64,000 nucleotides of DNA, taken from the NCBI RefSeq assembly GCF_051521505.1, contig NZ_CP150356.1, positions 8,246,001 through 8,310,000 on the forward strand, given 5' to 3'. A program made the translations under genes and the position numbers. The notes beneath the pieces were generated by a model that had not been told where the DNA came from, made no database searches, and was given only the letters and a program-made list of their open reading frames with translations. Below are positions 51,097-62,110 of this stretch, piece by piece. Numbering within the stretch: position 1 is the first letter of the stretch; each line of letters opens with the position of its first letter. The stretch comes from Sorangium sp025924095 (lineage in GTDB: Bacteria; Myxococcota_A; Polyangia; Polyangiales; Polyangiaceae).

Positions 51097-51124
51097 TTGA
51101 CGGCACCGCGCGCCCCGCTATAAG
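51097..51124 (+). promoter_or_regulatory. Sigma-70-like promoter of the tetR gene
   Basis: TTGACG (51097-51102), a 16-nt spacer and TATAAG (51119-51124). The -10 overlaps the first base pairs of the operator, so repressor binding would block transcription of the gene starting at 51149. Confidence 0.6.
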
Positions 51125-51141
51125 TGAACCAACCGTTCACT
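51123..51141. promoter_or_regulatory. TetR operator, copy 1
   Basis: AGTGAACCAACCGTTCACT, a perfect palindrome with 7-bp arms around 5 nt. It lies across the predicted transcription start of the tetR gene, 7 nt before its ATG. A related copy lies before the helicase gene. Confidence 0.7.
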
Positions 51142-51148
51142 ATTTGCC

Positions 51149-51763
51149 ATGGCACAGGTACTCAAGGACGACGTCCAGGAGAGCATCGCCGCTGCCGCGC
51201 TGACGGTCTTCGCGCGAAAGGGGTACGAGAGCGCGACGATGGCCGAGATCGCCCGCACGGCCGGCGTGTCCACGGGCAACATCTACCGGTACTACGCGAA
51301 CAAGGACGCGCTCTTCTACGCGGTCGTGGACGACGGCTTCGCCCGCGCCCTCACGCTCCTGCTCCGCCGCCGGATGAAGGCGCTCGACGGCGTGGAGGAC
51401 CTCCGGACGCTCGCGCCGACGGCCCCGTACCACCGGGTCGCCGAGGAGCTCCTCCGCTTCTGCATCGAGCACAGGCTGCGCGTCGTGATCGTCCTCGGGC
51501 GGGCCGGCGGCTCCAGGTACGAGCGGTTCTCGGAGGAGACCGTGGAGCGCCTCGTCGCGCTCTCGATCGAGCACTTCCGCTCCGTGAACCCGTGCCTGTC
51601 GGTGACCGAGGCGATGCGGTTCAACCTGGACCAGATCTACCAGAGCCTCGTCAGGACGATGGTCGGCGCCCTCGCGCGCTTCGAGGACGAGGCCGCCATC
51701 CGCGAGGCGATCCACGGCTACACGAAGTACCACCTCGCCGGGCTCAGGTGCTTCTTTGCATGA
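51149..51763 (+). CDS. TetR/AcrR-family transcriptional regulator
   Basis: 204 residues. The N-terminal helix-turn-helix is textbook (IAAAALTVFARKGYESATMAEIARTAGVSTGNIYRYYANKDALFYAVV). The ligand domain is the variable C-terminal 140 residues; it has several Arg and a hydrophobic core (ELLRFCIEHRLRVVIVLGRAGG) and no recognisable ligand signature. The operator at its own promoter points to autoregulation, and the second operator copy to control of the helicase gene 85 nt downstream. Confidence 0.92.
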   Translation: MAQVLKDDVQESIAAAALTVFARKGYESATMAEIARTAGVSTGNIYRYYANKDALFYAVVDDGFARALTLLLRRRMKALDGVEDLRTLAPTAPYHRVAEELLRFCIEHRLRVVIVLGRAGGSRYERFSEETVERLVALSIEHFRSVNPCLSVTEAMRFNLDQIYQSLVRTMVGALARFEDEAAIREAIHGYTKYHLAGLRCFFA

Positions 51764-51781
51764 GATTTTTTTCGTCTCAAA

Positions 51782-51800
51782 AGTGAATATATCGTTCATC
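51782..51800. promoter_or_regulatory. TetR operator, copy 2, upstream of the helicase gene
   Basis: AGTGAATATATCGTTCATC shares 13 of 19 positions with copy 1, including the outer half-sites AGTGAA and CGTTCA. It sits in an AT-rich patch (51760-51802) 48 nt before the helicase ATG, in the promoter position. Confidence 0.6.
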
Positions 51801-51848
51801 AATGCGAGCTCAGCCCCTCGCCACGGCGAGGGCGCACGGAGGCCCACC

Positions 51849-53963
51849 ATGCTGCAAAGCAGGCTTGATCTGCCGGTCGAAGCGCGCGCCGTCATCGAGG
51901 AAGAGGAGGCGCTCCTCGAGCGCGTGCGCGCGGCCCTGGAACGGGCGCGGGAGCGCGCCGCGCGCCCGGCCGCGCCGCGCGAGCTCAGGTCCGTCGCCGC
52001 GCTCCGGGAGCTCCGCGACGAGGCCGCCGCTGCCTCGGTCGACGATCTGCCGGCGGTGCTGCTCGAGATGAGCGTGCGCCAGCGCCTCATCGCGCAGGAG
52101 ACCGGGGAGGCGCTGCCCGACCCGCTCTGCCCTTACCTCGCCCACCTCCGGGTCGACGAGGGCAAGGGGGCGAAGGACTACCTGCTCGGCCACGCGACGT
52201 TCCTGGATCCGTCGGCCGACGTGCGGATCCTCGACTGGCGCGTCGCGCCGGTCGCGCAGATCTTCTACCGGTACCGCGAGGGCGACGAGTACGAGGAGGC
52301 CTTCCCGGGCCGCGTGGCCGAGGGCGTGGTGAAGGCGCGCCGCATCGTCGTCGTGGAGCGCGGCGCCCTCACCCGGATCGTGGGCGACGGCCTGGTCCTG
52401 ACGCAGGGCGGCGACGGGCGGTGGACCGTGGCGGACCGCGCCGCGCTCGCCCTGCAGCCCGGAGGCGCCGGGACCGCCGCGCGCCCCGGCAGCCTGGGCG
52501 TCGGCGCCGGCGCCCAGGAGCGCGCGCGGGCCGCCGAGGTCACCGCCCTGCTCGACGCCGACCAGTACGCCGCGGTGTGCGCGCCGCCGGAGCAGCCGCT
52601 GCTCGTGCTCGGCAGCGCCGGGAGCGGCAAGACGACCGTGGCGCTGCACCGCCTCGCCAGGATCGCCGCGCTCGATCCGGCGCGGTACCCCCTCGCCGCC
52701 ATGAGCGTCGTCGTCCCCGAAGAGGGGCTCGCGCGGCTGTCGCGCCGCCTGCTCGCCCCGCTCGGCGCGGGCGAGGCCCAGGTGAAGACGCTCGACGCCT
52801 GGTCGTCCGCGACCGCGCGCGAGGTCTTCGGCCAGCCGATCGCCCTCTGCGCCGACCCCCCGGCGCTCGTCTCGAGCCTCAAGCGCCACCCGGCGCTCTA
52901 CCGCGCGCTTCGCGACCGCTTCGCGAAGCTCGCGCGGGCGAGCACGACGCTCCCCCGGCTGCGCCGCCGCCTCGCCGATGTCTTCACGGATCGAGGGTTC
53001 CTCGAGGGCGTCGTCGCCGCCTCGGGCGGGGACGTCCCGCGGAGCGCCGTCGAGGTGACCGTCCGGCACACCCTGCTGCAGATCGCCGAGCCGCTCGACC
53101 GGCAGCTCGCCTCGATCACCGTGGCCTCGATGAAGCGGGCGCTCGACGGCCGCGCCATCGCCGAGGGGACCCCGGACGAGCTGGCCGGGACGCTCGACGT
53201 CGATGATCTGCCGATCCTGCTGTTCCTGCGCGCCTCGCGCGCCGGCCTCGACGGGGCGGGGTGGTCGCACCTCGTGCTCGACGAGGCCGAGGACGTCTCG
53301 CTGTTCGAGCTGTTCGTCCTGGGGAAGCTCCTTGGCGAGGCGCGCAGCGTCACGCTCGCCGGCGACGAGGCGCAGCAGACGTCGTCGAGCTTCGCCGGGT
53401 GGGACGGGGCGCGCTCGGCGCTCGGCGTCGGCGACGCGGCGACCTGCCGCCTCGCGGTGTCGTACCGGTGCCCGCGGCCGGTGACGGAGCTCGCGCGGCG
53501 GCTCCTCGGCAAGCTCGCGCCCGAGGCGCCCGCGCGCGCGGCGCGGGACGGCGCGCCGATCGGGTTCTTCCGCTTCCCGAGCGAGGCGCAGGCGCACCTG
53601 TTCCTCGCCGGCGCGCTCCGCGACCTCGCGGACCGCGAGCCCCGCGCCTCCGTGGCCGTCATCGCGCGGGACGAGGCCGCCGCGCGGCAGTTCCACGCGC
53701 TCGTCGCGGAGCTGCCGGAGGCGCGGCTCGTGCTGGAGGGGGAGTTCTCGTTCGAGCCGGGCATCGACGTCACCGACGTGGACAGCGCGAAGGGGCTCGA
53801 GTTCGACTACGTCGTCGTGCCCGACGCGACCGCGGCGGCGTACCCGATGACCGACGAGGCCCGCCGGCGGCTCCACGTCGCGGCGACGCGGACGTCGCAC
53901 CAGCTCTGGTTCATCTCCGGTGCGGCGTGGTCGCCGCTCCTCGGCGACGTGGGGGCGAGCTGA
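51849..53963 (+). CDS. HelD-like UvrD/Rep superfamily 1 helicase
   Basis: 704 residues from ATG 51849 (GGAGG 6 nt upstream); the open frame runs back to 51756 without protein-like sequence. N-terminal helices (AVIEEEEALLERVRAALERARERA) could form the coiled-coil arm of HelD. Then come Walker A VLGSAGSGKTTVALHRLARIA (about 250), Walker B HLVLDEAEDVSLFELFVLGKLL, motif III AGDEAQQ, SYRCPRPVTELARRLL, the motif V-like DSAKGLEFDYVVVPDA and HVAATRTSHQLWFI. HelD releases RNA polymerase from DNA, and some homologues give rifamycin resistance. The 3' end overlaps the convergent kinase gene by 53 nt. Confidence 0.83.
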   Translation: MLQSRLDLPVEARAVIEEEEALLERVRAALERARERAARPAAPRELRSVAALRELRDEAAAASVDDLPAVLLEMSVRQRLIAQETGEALPDPLCPYLAHLRVDEGKGAKDYLLGHATFLDPSADVRILDWRVAPVAQIFYRYREGDEYEEAFPGRVAEGVVKARRIVVVERGALTRIVGDGLVLTQGGDGRWTVADRAALALQPGGAGTAARPGSLGVGAGAQERARAAEVTALLDADQYAAVCAPPEQPLLVLGSAGSGKTTVALHRLARIAALDPARYPLAAMSVVVPEEGLARLSRRLLAPLGAGEAQVKTLDAWSSATAREVFGQPIALCADPPALVSSLKRHPALYRALRDRFAKLARASTTLPRLRRRLADVFTDRGFLEGVVAASGGDVPRSAVEVTVRHTLLQIAEPLDRQLASITVASMKRALDGRAIAEGTPDELAGTLDVDDLPILLFLRASRAGLDGAGWSHLVLDEAEDVSLFELFVLGKLLGEARSVTLAGDEAQQTSSSFAGWDGARSALGVGDAATCRLAVSYRCPRPVTELARRLLGKLAPEAPARAARDGAPIGFFRFPSEAQAHLFLAGALRDLADREPRASVAVIARDEAAARQFHALVAELPEARLVLEGEFSFEPGIDVTDVDSAKGLEFDYVVVPDATAAAYPMTDEARRRLHVAATRTSHQLWFISGAAWSPLLGDVGAS

Positions 53964-55278
53964 CGCTGCTCGCGGCGCTCTCCGCGCGCGGCCCGGCCGG
54001 GGCGGTGAACGCGGCCGGCGGGAGCGGGCTGTCCTTCACCGCCGAGGTCCCGGCGAGCGCGACCCCGAGGACGGCTGCCCCGAACGCCCACGCCGCCTGC
54101 GCCCACCGCCGCGGGGAGCCCGAAGGCTCGGTCTCGTCGACCGTGCCGCCCCCCGGATCGAGCGACTCGAGCGCGGCGCGCAGCTGCTGCGTGCGGAGGT
54201 GGGACGCGTCCCCGAGGACCTGTCCGATCCAGCTCGCGACCAGCACGTCGTTGCCCGGGTGCGCGGCGCCCGGGACCGCCTCCTCGAGCGCGCGCATGAG
54301 CTGCGCGGCGGTCGCCGTGCGCGCGGTGGGCGACTTGGCGAGCGCCTCGGAGACGAGGCGATCGAGCGCGGACGGGATCAACTCGGGCGGCGGCGCCGAG
54401 CTCAGTCGCTCCGCGAACCCGCGACGGGACGGGACGGCGCGCGACGACAGCGGCGCGGCGGGCCGCTCGCTCGCGATGTGGGTCATCGTGCTCTCGCTGT
54501 CGTCGGCCTGGAACGGGTGCGCGCCCGACAGGAGCTCGTAGAGCAGCACCCCCACCCCGAAGAGATCGGCCCGCCGGTCGCAGGGTTGCCCGCGGATGTG
54601 CTCCGGCGCCATGTACGGCGCGCTGCTCCTGAACAGGAACGCGCCCCCCTCGCCGCCCGCCGCCGCGGCGAAGGCGCGCCTGCCGTCGCCCCGCAGCGAC
54701 GGAGGCCGGCGCTCCGATAGCCGCTCCTCCTCGAACTTCGCGATGCCAAAATCGACCAGGCGGACGAGCCCCTCGGACGTGATGAGGACGTTGTCCGGCG
54801 AGACATCGTAGTGGAGGAGCTCCCGGGGGTTGCCGACCTCGTCCCGCAGCTCGTGCGCGGCGTCGAGCGCCGCGCAGATCTGGTAGGCCAGCCTGGCCGC
54901 GGCGAGCACCGGCGCCGGGCGCCCGCGCGCGGCGCGCAGCACCGACGAGAGGGGCTCCCCGCTCACCCACTCCATGACATAGAAGAGGGTGCCTCCCTCC
55001 TCGCCGAGATCCACGACGGGCACAACGTTCGGGTGCCGGATGCGCGCCGCGAGCGCGGCTTCCTCCAGGAACATCCGCACGGCGTCGGGGTCGGGCGAGA
55101 GCTCGGGACGAAGCACCTTGATGGCAAAGAGCTTCTGAAACCCGTGCTCCCGCCGGAGCCGCCCCGCCCAGATCTCTCCCATGTCGCCTGCGGCCACCCG
55201 CAGGACGAGCTCGTACCGACCGAGGGAAAACCCCGGGAAAAAGCGGCCCCCACCCCCCACTTGGAAGGTGTGGCCCAC
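53911..55278 (-). CDS. Ser/Thr protein kinase with HYD catalytic loop and C-terminal membrane helix
   Basis: 455 residues from GTG 55278; GTG 55260 is possible and no strong ribosome-binding site decides. Subdomain I is altered (RVAAGDMGEIWAGRL instead of GxGGMGxVY). AIKVL, FLEEAALAARIRHPNVV, DFGIAKF and YMAPEHIRG are present. The catalytic loop reads HYDVSPDNVLI, with Tyr for the usual Arg of HRD. The activation segment is long (about 45 residues). A membrane helix (AWAFGAAVLGVALAG) lies near the end with a short Ser/Ala/Pro tail outside. Probably a membrane-bound kinase. Confidence 0.82.
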   Translation of the reverse strand: MGHTFQVGGGGRFFPGFSLGRYELVLRVAAGDMGEIWAGRLRREHGFQKLFAIKVLRPELSPDPDAVRMFLEEAALAARIRHPNVVPVVDLGEEGGTLFYVMEWVSGEPLSSVLRAARGRPAPVLAAARLAYQICAALDAAHELRDEVGNPRELLHYDVSPDNVLITSEGLVRLVDFGIAKFEEERLSERRPPSLRGDGRRAFAAAAGGEGGAFLFRSSAPYMAPEHIRGQPCDRRADLFGVGVLLYELLSGAHPFQADDSESTMTHIASERPAAPLSSRAVPSRRGFAERLSSAPPPELIPSALDRLVSEALAKSPTARTATAAQLMRALEEAVPGAAHPGNDVLVASWIGQVLGDASHLRTQQLRAALESLDPGGGTVDETEPSGSPRRWAQAAWAFGAAVLGVALAGTSAVKDSPLPPAAFTAPAGPRAESAASSVSSPPRRRGAATTPHRR

Positions 55279-55528
55279 AGATGAAGAGTCCGCCAGCGCT
55301 CCCCGTGTGCGACGATCACGATTGTTGCCGGGATTGTGAGACTCCACATCAGCCGGGAAATCGCGCTTCCGACCGCGACAGGATCGCCCTGTTCGGAGGC
55401 GGCCAGTCCGGGGGTCGAGCCCGGGTCGCGGCCCGGCGCGCCGCCGAGCGCGCCCGCTGCCAGGTCCGGCCCGGCCGGGTCGCTGCGCGGACGTTTTCGG
55501 TCCTATCCTGGGTGCGGGAGTCTTGCTT

Positions 55529-55545
55529 CCTGAACAGCCGGACAG
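55529..55545. promoter_or_regulatory. Possible LexA-type SOS operator upstream of recA
   Basis: CCTGAACAGCCGGACAG lies 97 nt before the recA ATG. It matches the complement of the Myxococcus-type LexA box (CTRHAMRYBYGTTCAGS, recalled from the literature) at 15 of 17 positions. Not proven. Confidence 0.35.
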
Positions 55546-55641
55546 TAAAGCTGCCGGAAACTGTTGGCCCGCGCGTCGGGGGTTCGCCGGCGCGATCCCC
55601 TTCGGTCTCCCCCTCCCTTTGGCCCCCTCTCCGAGGTACGC

Positions 55642-56826
<1,185 letters not shown>

Positions 56827-56842
56827 CGATCGCCCCATCGCC

Positions 56843-57346
56843 ATGCACCTCTACGTGATGCGGCACGGCCCGGCGGAGGACCGGTCGGCGAGCGGACGCG
56901 ACGCGGACCGGAGGCTCACCCCCGAGGGCCGCGCGCGCGTGGAGCGGGTCGCGATCGAGCTCCATCGCCTCCGGGGCGGCGCCCCCCTGTCGCGGGTGCT
57001 CGCGAGCCCCCTCGCGCGCGCCCGCGAGACCGCCGAGATCGCTGCGCCCCTCTGCGGTGCGCCGGAGGTCGAGGTCCGGGACGAGCTCTCGGTCGACGCA
57101 GAGCTCCCGCTCGCGCTGGTCGCCGCGCTCGCCCGAGGCGGGGCCGACGCGCTCCTGATCGGCCACCAGCCGAACGTGGAGCACCTCGTCAGGACGCTCA
57201 TCGACTCACCCGGCCGGGGCGCGACGGGCCTGCTCCTCGCCAGCTTCTGCACGGCCCTGGTCGTCGCCCTCGAGCCCGAGCCGGCGCCGCGCGCGCAGGA
57301 CCGCTGGCGCGTGGCGCAGATCGTCGACCCCCGCGCGCTCACCTAG
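56843..57346 (+). CDS. SixA-like phosphohistidine phosphatase, second copy
   Basis: 167 residues. MHLYVMRHGPAEDR carries the RHG nucleophile His; LTPEGRARVERVAIELHRLR, VLASPLARARETAEIAAPL and LLIGHQPNVEHLVRTLI (second His) complete the SixA-type pattern. It begins 16 nt after recA and is probably co-transcribed, at least by read-through. It is clearly diverged from the SixA-like protein at 14166-14687. The target phosphoprotein is unknown. Confidence 0.83.
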   Translation: MHLYVMRHGPAEDRSASGRDADRRLTPEGRARVERVAIELHRLRGGAPLSRVLASPLARARETAEIAAPLCGAPEVEVRDELSVDAELPLALVAALARGGADALLIGHQPNVEHLVRTLIDSPGRGATGLLLASFCTALVVALEPEPAPRAQDRWRVAQIVDPRALT

Positions 57347-57669
57347 CGAGGGCGCGCCGTGAGCGAGGGCGCGCCGTGCCATGGAGAGGGAGCAGGAGCA
57401 GACGGCACGCGTCCGAGGCGGAAGGCGGCTCGACCCGAGCCAGCTCGACCGGAGCGGTCCCGCGACGAGCCGCGGCGGCTCATGCAAGTTCATGAAAATA
57501 CATCAGAAATCCGGATGGCGGGCGGACGGCGACGGCGACTCCCGCCAACCCCCTCCGGCGAGGTCGGCCTCTTGCTTACGTAATCATAAAGCCAAACGAT
57601 TTCGATGATTTCGGCCGCTCGCTTGACAAGGATCCCACCCGAGAATACGCCCAAATAAGGAGGATTGAG
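57347..57669. other. Gene-free interval with AT-rich promoter region
   Basis: About 320 bases. The first half is ordinary GC-rich sequence. Bases 57480-57515 and 57575-57612 are AT-rich for this genome. TTGACA (57623-57628) is a perfect -35 hexamer, but only a weak -10 (GAATAC/TACGCC, 57644-57651) follows. A strong AAGGAGG ribosome-binding site at 57656 serves the gene at 57670. Small open frames here are not supported. Confidence 0.4.
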
Positions 57670-58530
57670 ATGGCGGGACAGATGGCCTTCCCCTTCGCTC
57701 AACCCCCTCCAGGCCGTCTGTCGCGCAGCGGTGGGAAGGGCGCAGCACCCTCTTCCCTGTGGCCGCGCCTCTCCCGGGCCGTCGTCCGGGTGCCGGACCC
57801 CCGTCACCATCCGCTCCACATCGGCCTGCCGTCGGGCCAGCCGCAGATCTACGTGCACGAGGGGGCGCGCCAGGCGCTCATCCGGCGCCTCGAGCTGGCC
57901 CAGAAGCGGCCGGTCCTCCTCTCGGTGACCGACAACTACCGGCAGATGATCTCCTCGTCGCTGCGGGAGGGCATCCTGCAGGCGCGCGTCCACCACATGT
58001 TCCTGGATGCGCCGGCGGTCGTTCAGGAGGCGCTCGTCCGGTACGTGGTGACCCAGGACCGGGCCGCGTCGCTCGTGGTCGGCCAGTACATCGACGAGAA
58101 CGGCCACCGCATCCGGGCGAGCCAGCCGGTGAGCACGCCGCTCTCGACGCAGGGGCAGACGCACGATCTGCTGACCCTGTTCCAGAAGCTCAACCACGCG
58201 TACTTCGGCGGCGTTGTCGACGCGCTGATCACCTGGGGCAAGCGGACCAGGGCGCGGAAGCCGCGGCGCACCATCAAGCTCGGGAGCTACTCGGCGGTGG
58301 AGCGGCTGATCCGCATCCACCCGGTGCTCGACCGGCCCTGGGTCCCCCGCTACTTCATCTCCTACGTCATCTACCACGAGATGATCCACCACGTGATGCC
58401 CGCGAGCCACGGCAACGGGCGCCGGATGCTCCACCCGCCCCAGTTCCTCGCCCGCGAGCGGCTCTTCCGCGACTACGAGCGCGCCCTCTCCTGGGAGAAG
58501 GACCACGTGGTCAGGCTCCTCCGCACCTGA
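57670..58530 (+). CDS. Putative zinc metalloprotease-like protein (HEMIHH motif)
   Basis: 286 residues, with AAGGAGG 7 nt before ATG 57670. The C-terminal half has FISYVIYHEMIHHVMP, a HExxH zinc motif, followed about 20 residues later by HPPQFLARERLFRDYERAL, which may give the third ligand. The central part (TLFQKLNHAYFGGVVDALITWGKRTRARKPRRTIKLGSY) matches the SprT/SprT-like layout, in which a DNA-processing protease domain begins with LNxxYFxG. There is no signal peptide, so it is cytoplasmic. It is close to recA, in keeping with a possible DNA-related role, which is inference. Confidence 0.7.
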   Translation: MAGQMAFPFAQPPPGRLSRSGGKGAAPSSLWPRLSRAVVRVPDPRHHPLHIGLPSGQPQIYVHEGARQALIRRLELAQKRPVLLSVTDNYRQMISSSLREGILQARVHHMFLDAPAVVQEALVRYVVTQDRAASLVVGQYIDENGHRIRASQPVSTPLSTQGQTHDLLTLFQKLNHAYFGGVVDALITWGKRTRARKPRRTIKLGSYSAVERLIRIHPVLDRPWVPRYFISYVIYHEMIHHVMPASHGNGRRMLHPPQFLARERLFRDYERALSWEKDHVVRLLRT

Positions 58531-58689
58531 GGCGCCGTCTCCGGCGGACGCTCGCCATCCGGCATCGCCGAGCGACGAACCCGCGCCGAGCGACGAACCA
58601 TTGCGCGGAGTACCGGCTGGCTCTAAACCGGCGGACCCCGTGCGGGCCGCGCGAACCGGCGCGCCACGGGCGATCCCGTAACCTCGAAA

Positions 58690-59676
<987 letters not shown>

Positions 59677-59682
59677 GAGGCG

Positions 59683-59697
59683 GCGGCCGGCGGCCGC
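59683..59697. terminator. Small hairpin between convergent genes
   Basis: GCGGCC / GGCCGC around a 3-nt loop fills most of the 21-nt gap between converging stops. There is no T-tract. Confidence 0.3.
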
Positions 59698-60432
59698 TCA
59701 GCGGAGGGGGGCGTCGCAGGTAGCGCAGCGGGGGGGGATGCCGTCCTTGTGGTAGAGCTCGCCGCAACGGCCGCACAGGCGGGCGTCGGCCTCGAAGGAG
59801 ATCAGCTTGTCGGTCGCCTTGCAGTGGAGCCCGGCGACCTGCGGCGGGTCCAGCGGGCGCACCTCGCCGGCTGCGTCGTCGGGCGGAGGCAACGCGCCCT
59901 CCTTGATGTCGACGACTCGCCCGGGGACGCGCTTCCTCGCCTCCGCCAGGACGCGGGAGGCCGCGGGGAGATGCGCGCGCAGCGGGATGGCGAGCACGGT
60001 GCCGCCACCCTGAACCGTGAGTGAAGACTCCGTGAGCAACAGGCCCGTGACATCGTGCCAGCCGACACGCTCGATCTCGCCAGGCGCGTTCTCGATCGCC
60101 ACGCCGGCATCACCGACACGGACGGGCTTCATCGACCACTGACCGAACAGACCCGCCGCCGCGCCGAGGAGCAGCGCGCCGACGAGCAGGTACGGAGCCG
60201 CTGGGTGCGAGCCCGCCTCCTCGCCCCGGAACCACTGGCCGTAGACACCCGCCCCCGCCAGCAGCGCCGCGACGGACATGCCGAGCAACGTGAGACCGAG
60301 CTCCAGCGAGGCCTTCGGCTCGAAACGCCGCTCGCTCCGCGGATCGGTCCGCTGCCGCAGAAGAACCTCGCCCCCCTGCCCCGTGGCCCCCGAGCCCTTG
60401 CGCTTGCGCTTCACCGGTCTGTCGCCTGCCAT
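59698..60432 (-). CDS. Membrane protein with C-terminal zinc ribbon
   Basis: 244 residues from ATG 60432. A basic N-terminus (VKRKRKGSG) is followed by two membrane helices (about 47-66, LTLLGMSVAALLAGAGVYG, and 78-97, YLLVGALLLGAAAGLFGQW). A beta-rich domain (GVAIENAPGEIERVGWHDVTGLLL) comes next, with a four-Cys zinc ribbon at the end (LCGRCGELYHK, then RCATCD). No family name is recognised. It is divergent from the membrane protein at 60565, with 132 nt between starts. Confidence 0.65.
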   Translation of the reverse strand: MAGDRPVKRKRKGSGATGQGGEVLLRQRTDPRSERRFEPKASLELGLTLLGMSVAALLAGAGVYGQWFRGEEAGSHPAAPYLLVGALLLGAAAGLFGQWSMKPVRVGDAGVAIENAPGEIERVGWHDVTGLLLTESSLTVQGGGTVLAIPLRAHLPAASRVLAEARKRVPGRVVDIKEGALPPPDDAAGEVRPLDPPQVAGLHCKATDKLISFEADARLCGRCGELYHKDGIPPRCATCDAPLR

Positions 60433-60564
60433 CGGCGGCTTCCTATCGGAGGAGACGCCCGGACGCAAAGGGGCTCGGCACGAACGACAGCGCTCCGCAC
60501 GAGCAGCCAGCCCGATCCGAGCCCCGACCGCGCCGCAGGGACGGAGAGGTATGCTGGGGCAACC

Positions 60565-62004
60565 ATGATCTCGATGCCCAACGCGGCGACCTATGTCCTG
60601 CCTGCGCTCAGCATCGGGCTCGCAGCGCTCGTGATCCTGGGACCAGGAGCGCAGCGCATGGCCACCGGCGTGCGGGTGTGGGGAGCGCCCGTCGCCGGAA
60701 GCGAGGCGCTGGCGCTCCGCATCGAAGGGGTGCGCCGGCTCCACGGCGCCGACGATCCAGCTGCGCTGCCGGAGCTCGAGGTGAGCGCGACGTCCGCGGG
60801 GACACCGCTCGAGCGATGGATCGGCTCGACCGGGAAGGACGGCATCGGCGAGGCGCTGCTGCGCGCAAGGGACGGGCTGAAGGAGCCGGTCGTGGTGCGG
60901 ATCGCGCGGGGCGGCGACACGCTCCTGGAGCAGGAGCTGCCGCTCTTGCCTCCGCTGCCCGCGGCAGAGACGAGCGCGCTGCCCGGCGCGGCGCACACGA
61001 GCGCGCTGCCCGGCGCGGCGGACGGGGAGCTCCGCCTCCGGGTCACGGCCGCGCGGGGCGCCCTGGCAGCGCCGTTCCCGGAGCCGGTGCGCGTCGCGGT
61101 CGAGACCGAGAACGGAGCGCCGGTGCCGGGGGCGCGCGTGGAGGCGAGCGCCGTCGGGGCGGATCTCGAGGGGCAGGGCAGCGGGCCGGTGCAGCTCGCG
61201 GCCGATGCGCGCGGCGCCGCGGAGCTCACGATCAGGCCGCTGGCGCACGCCGTCGAGCTCACGCTGCGCGCGACGCGCCCGGGGAGCGCGGCGCCGGGGC
61301 CGCCGGGGTCACGGGGGACGAGCGGCACCTGGGAAGGGAGGCTGCCCGTGATCCCGGGCGCGATCTGGCTCGACCCGGCCGGGCTCGCGGGCGAGCGGCC
61401 GCAGCTCCGGCTCACCTCCCCGGCGCCGAGGCCGCGCGCCTACGTCTCGATCGGAGGCGCGCACGGCCGCCTGCTCGGGGCGGTCGTCCCGCTCGCGGCC
61501 GACGGCGCAGGCTTCTTCTCGGGGACGCTGGCGCTCCCGGAGGGGCCTTCGCCCGGCGCAGCGGGCTGGGCGGTCGTCGCGAGCGACCCCTACGAGCAGG
61601 GCGCGGGGACGGTGGCCTGGCCGCTCTCGCCAGCCGCAGGCCCGGCCCTGCCGCGGCGCGTGGCGCTGCTCGCGGACGGGATGCCGGCAGCCGAGGCGCG
61701 CGAGCAGGGCCGCGCCTCGCAGGCGCGGCGCGCAGGCCTCCTGGTGCTCGGCGCCGCCGGGATCGCACAGATGATGCTGCTCGCGCTGCGATCCCGGACC
61801 GCGCGGCGGCGCCTCGAGGCCCACCTCGCCGCCGCGTCGGGCGGCGAGGGCGAGGACGGAACCGACGGGGCACCGCTGTCCAGGGAAGATCGCGGCCGGC
61901 TGCTCGCCGCCGTGCGGGCGGAGCCGCTCGTGTCGGTGCTCGCGCTCGCCGCGCTCGTCGGGCTCTCCTTCGCGGCGGTTGCGGCGCTCGCCACGTTCCG
62001 TTGA
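60565..62004 (+). CDS. Membrane protein with large extracytoplasmic beta-rich domain
   Basis: 479 residues from ATG 60565; ATG 60574 is an alternative. It has an N-terminal membrane helix (YVLPALSIGLAALVILG), an Ig-like or carboxypeptidase-regulatory-like beta region (VRVAVETENGAPVPGARVEASA), a helix at about 390 (LLVLGAAGIAQMMLLAL), and a final helix at the C-terminus (LVSVLALAALVGLSFAAVAAL). A short duplication, TSALPGAAH/TSALPGAAD, occurs near residue 135. Function not recognised. The next gene is a kinase 106 nt downstream. Confidence 0.6.
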   Translation: MISMPNAATYVLPALSIGLAALVILGPGAQRMATGVRVWGAPVAGSEALALRIEGVRRLHGADDPAALPELEVSATSAGTPLERWIGSTGKDGIGEALLRARDGLKEPVVVRIARGGDTLLEQELPLLPPLPAAETSALPGAAHTSALPGAADGELRLRVTAARGALAAPFPEPVRVAVETENGAPVPGARVEASAVGADLEGQGSGPVQLAADARGAAELTIRPLAHAVELTLRATRPGSAAPGPPGSRGTSGTWEGRLPVIPGAIWLDPAGLAGERPQLRLTSPAPRPRAYVSIGGAHGRLLGAVVPLAADGAGFFSGTLALPEGPSPGAAGWAVVASDPYEQGAGTVAWPLSPAAGPALPRRVALLADGMPAAEAREQGRASQARRAGLLVLGAAGIAQMMLLALRSRTARRRLEAHLAAASGGEGEDGTDGAPLSREDRGRLLAAVRAEPLVSVLALAALVGLSFAAVAALATFR

Positions 62005-62110
62005 CCCGGCAGGCGCGAGGCGGCACCGCATGGTTTTCATCCGCTGCGGGGGCCCGAGCCGCTAGACTGGGCAGGCAGACGGGACGGGGCGGGAGGACGA
62101 CAGACAGGGC

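Noticed and set aside
57359..57608. Small open frames downstream of the second SixA-like gene
   Set aside because: Low-complexity, without a ribosome-binding site; the interval looks like a promoter region for the gene at 57670.
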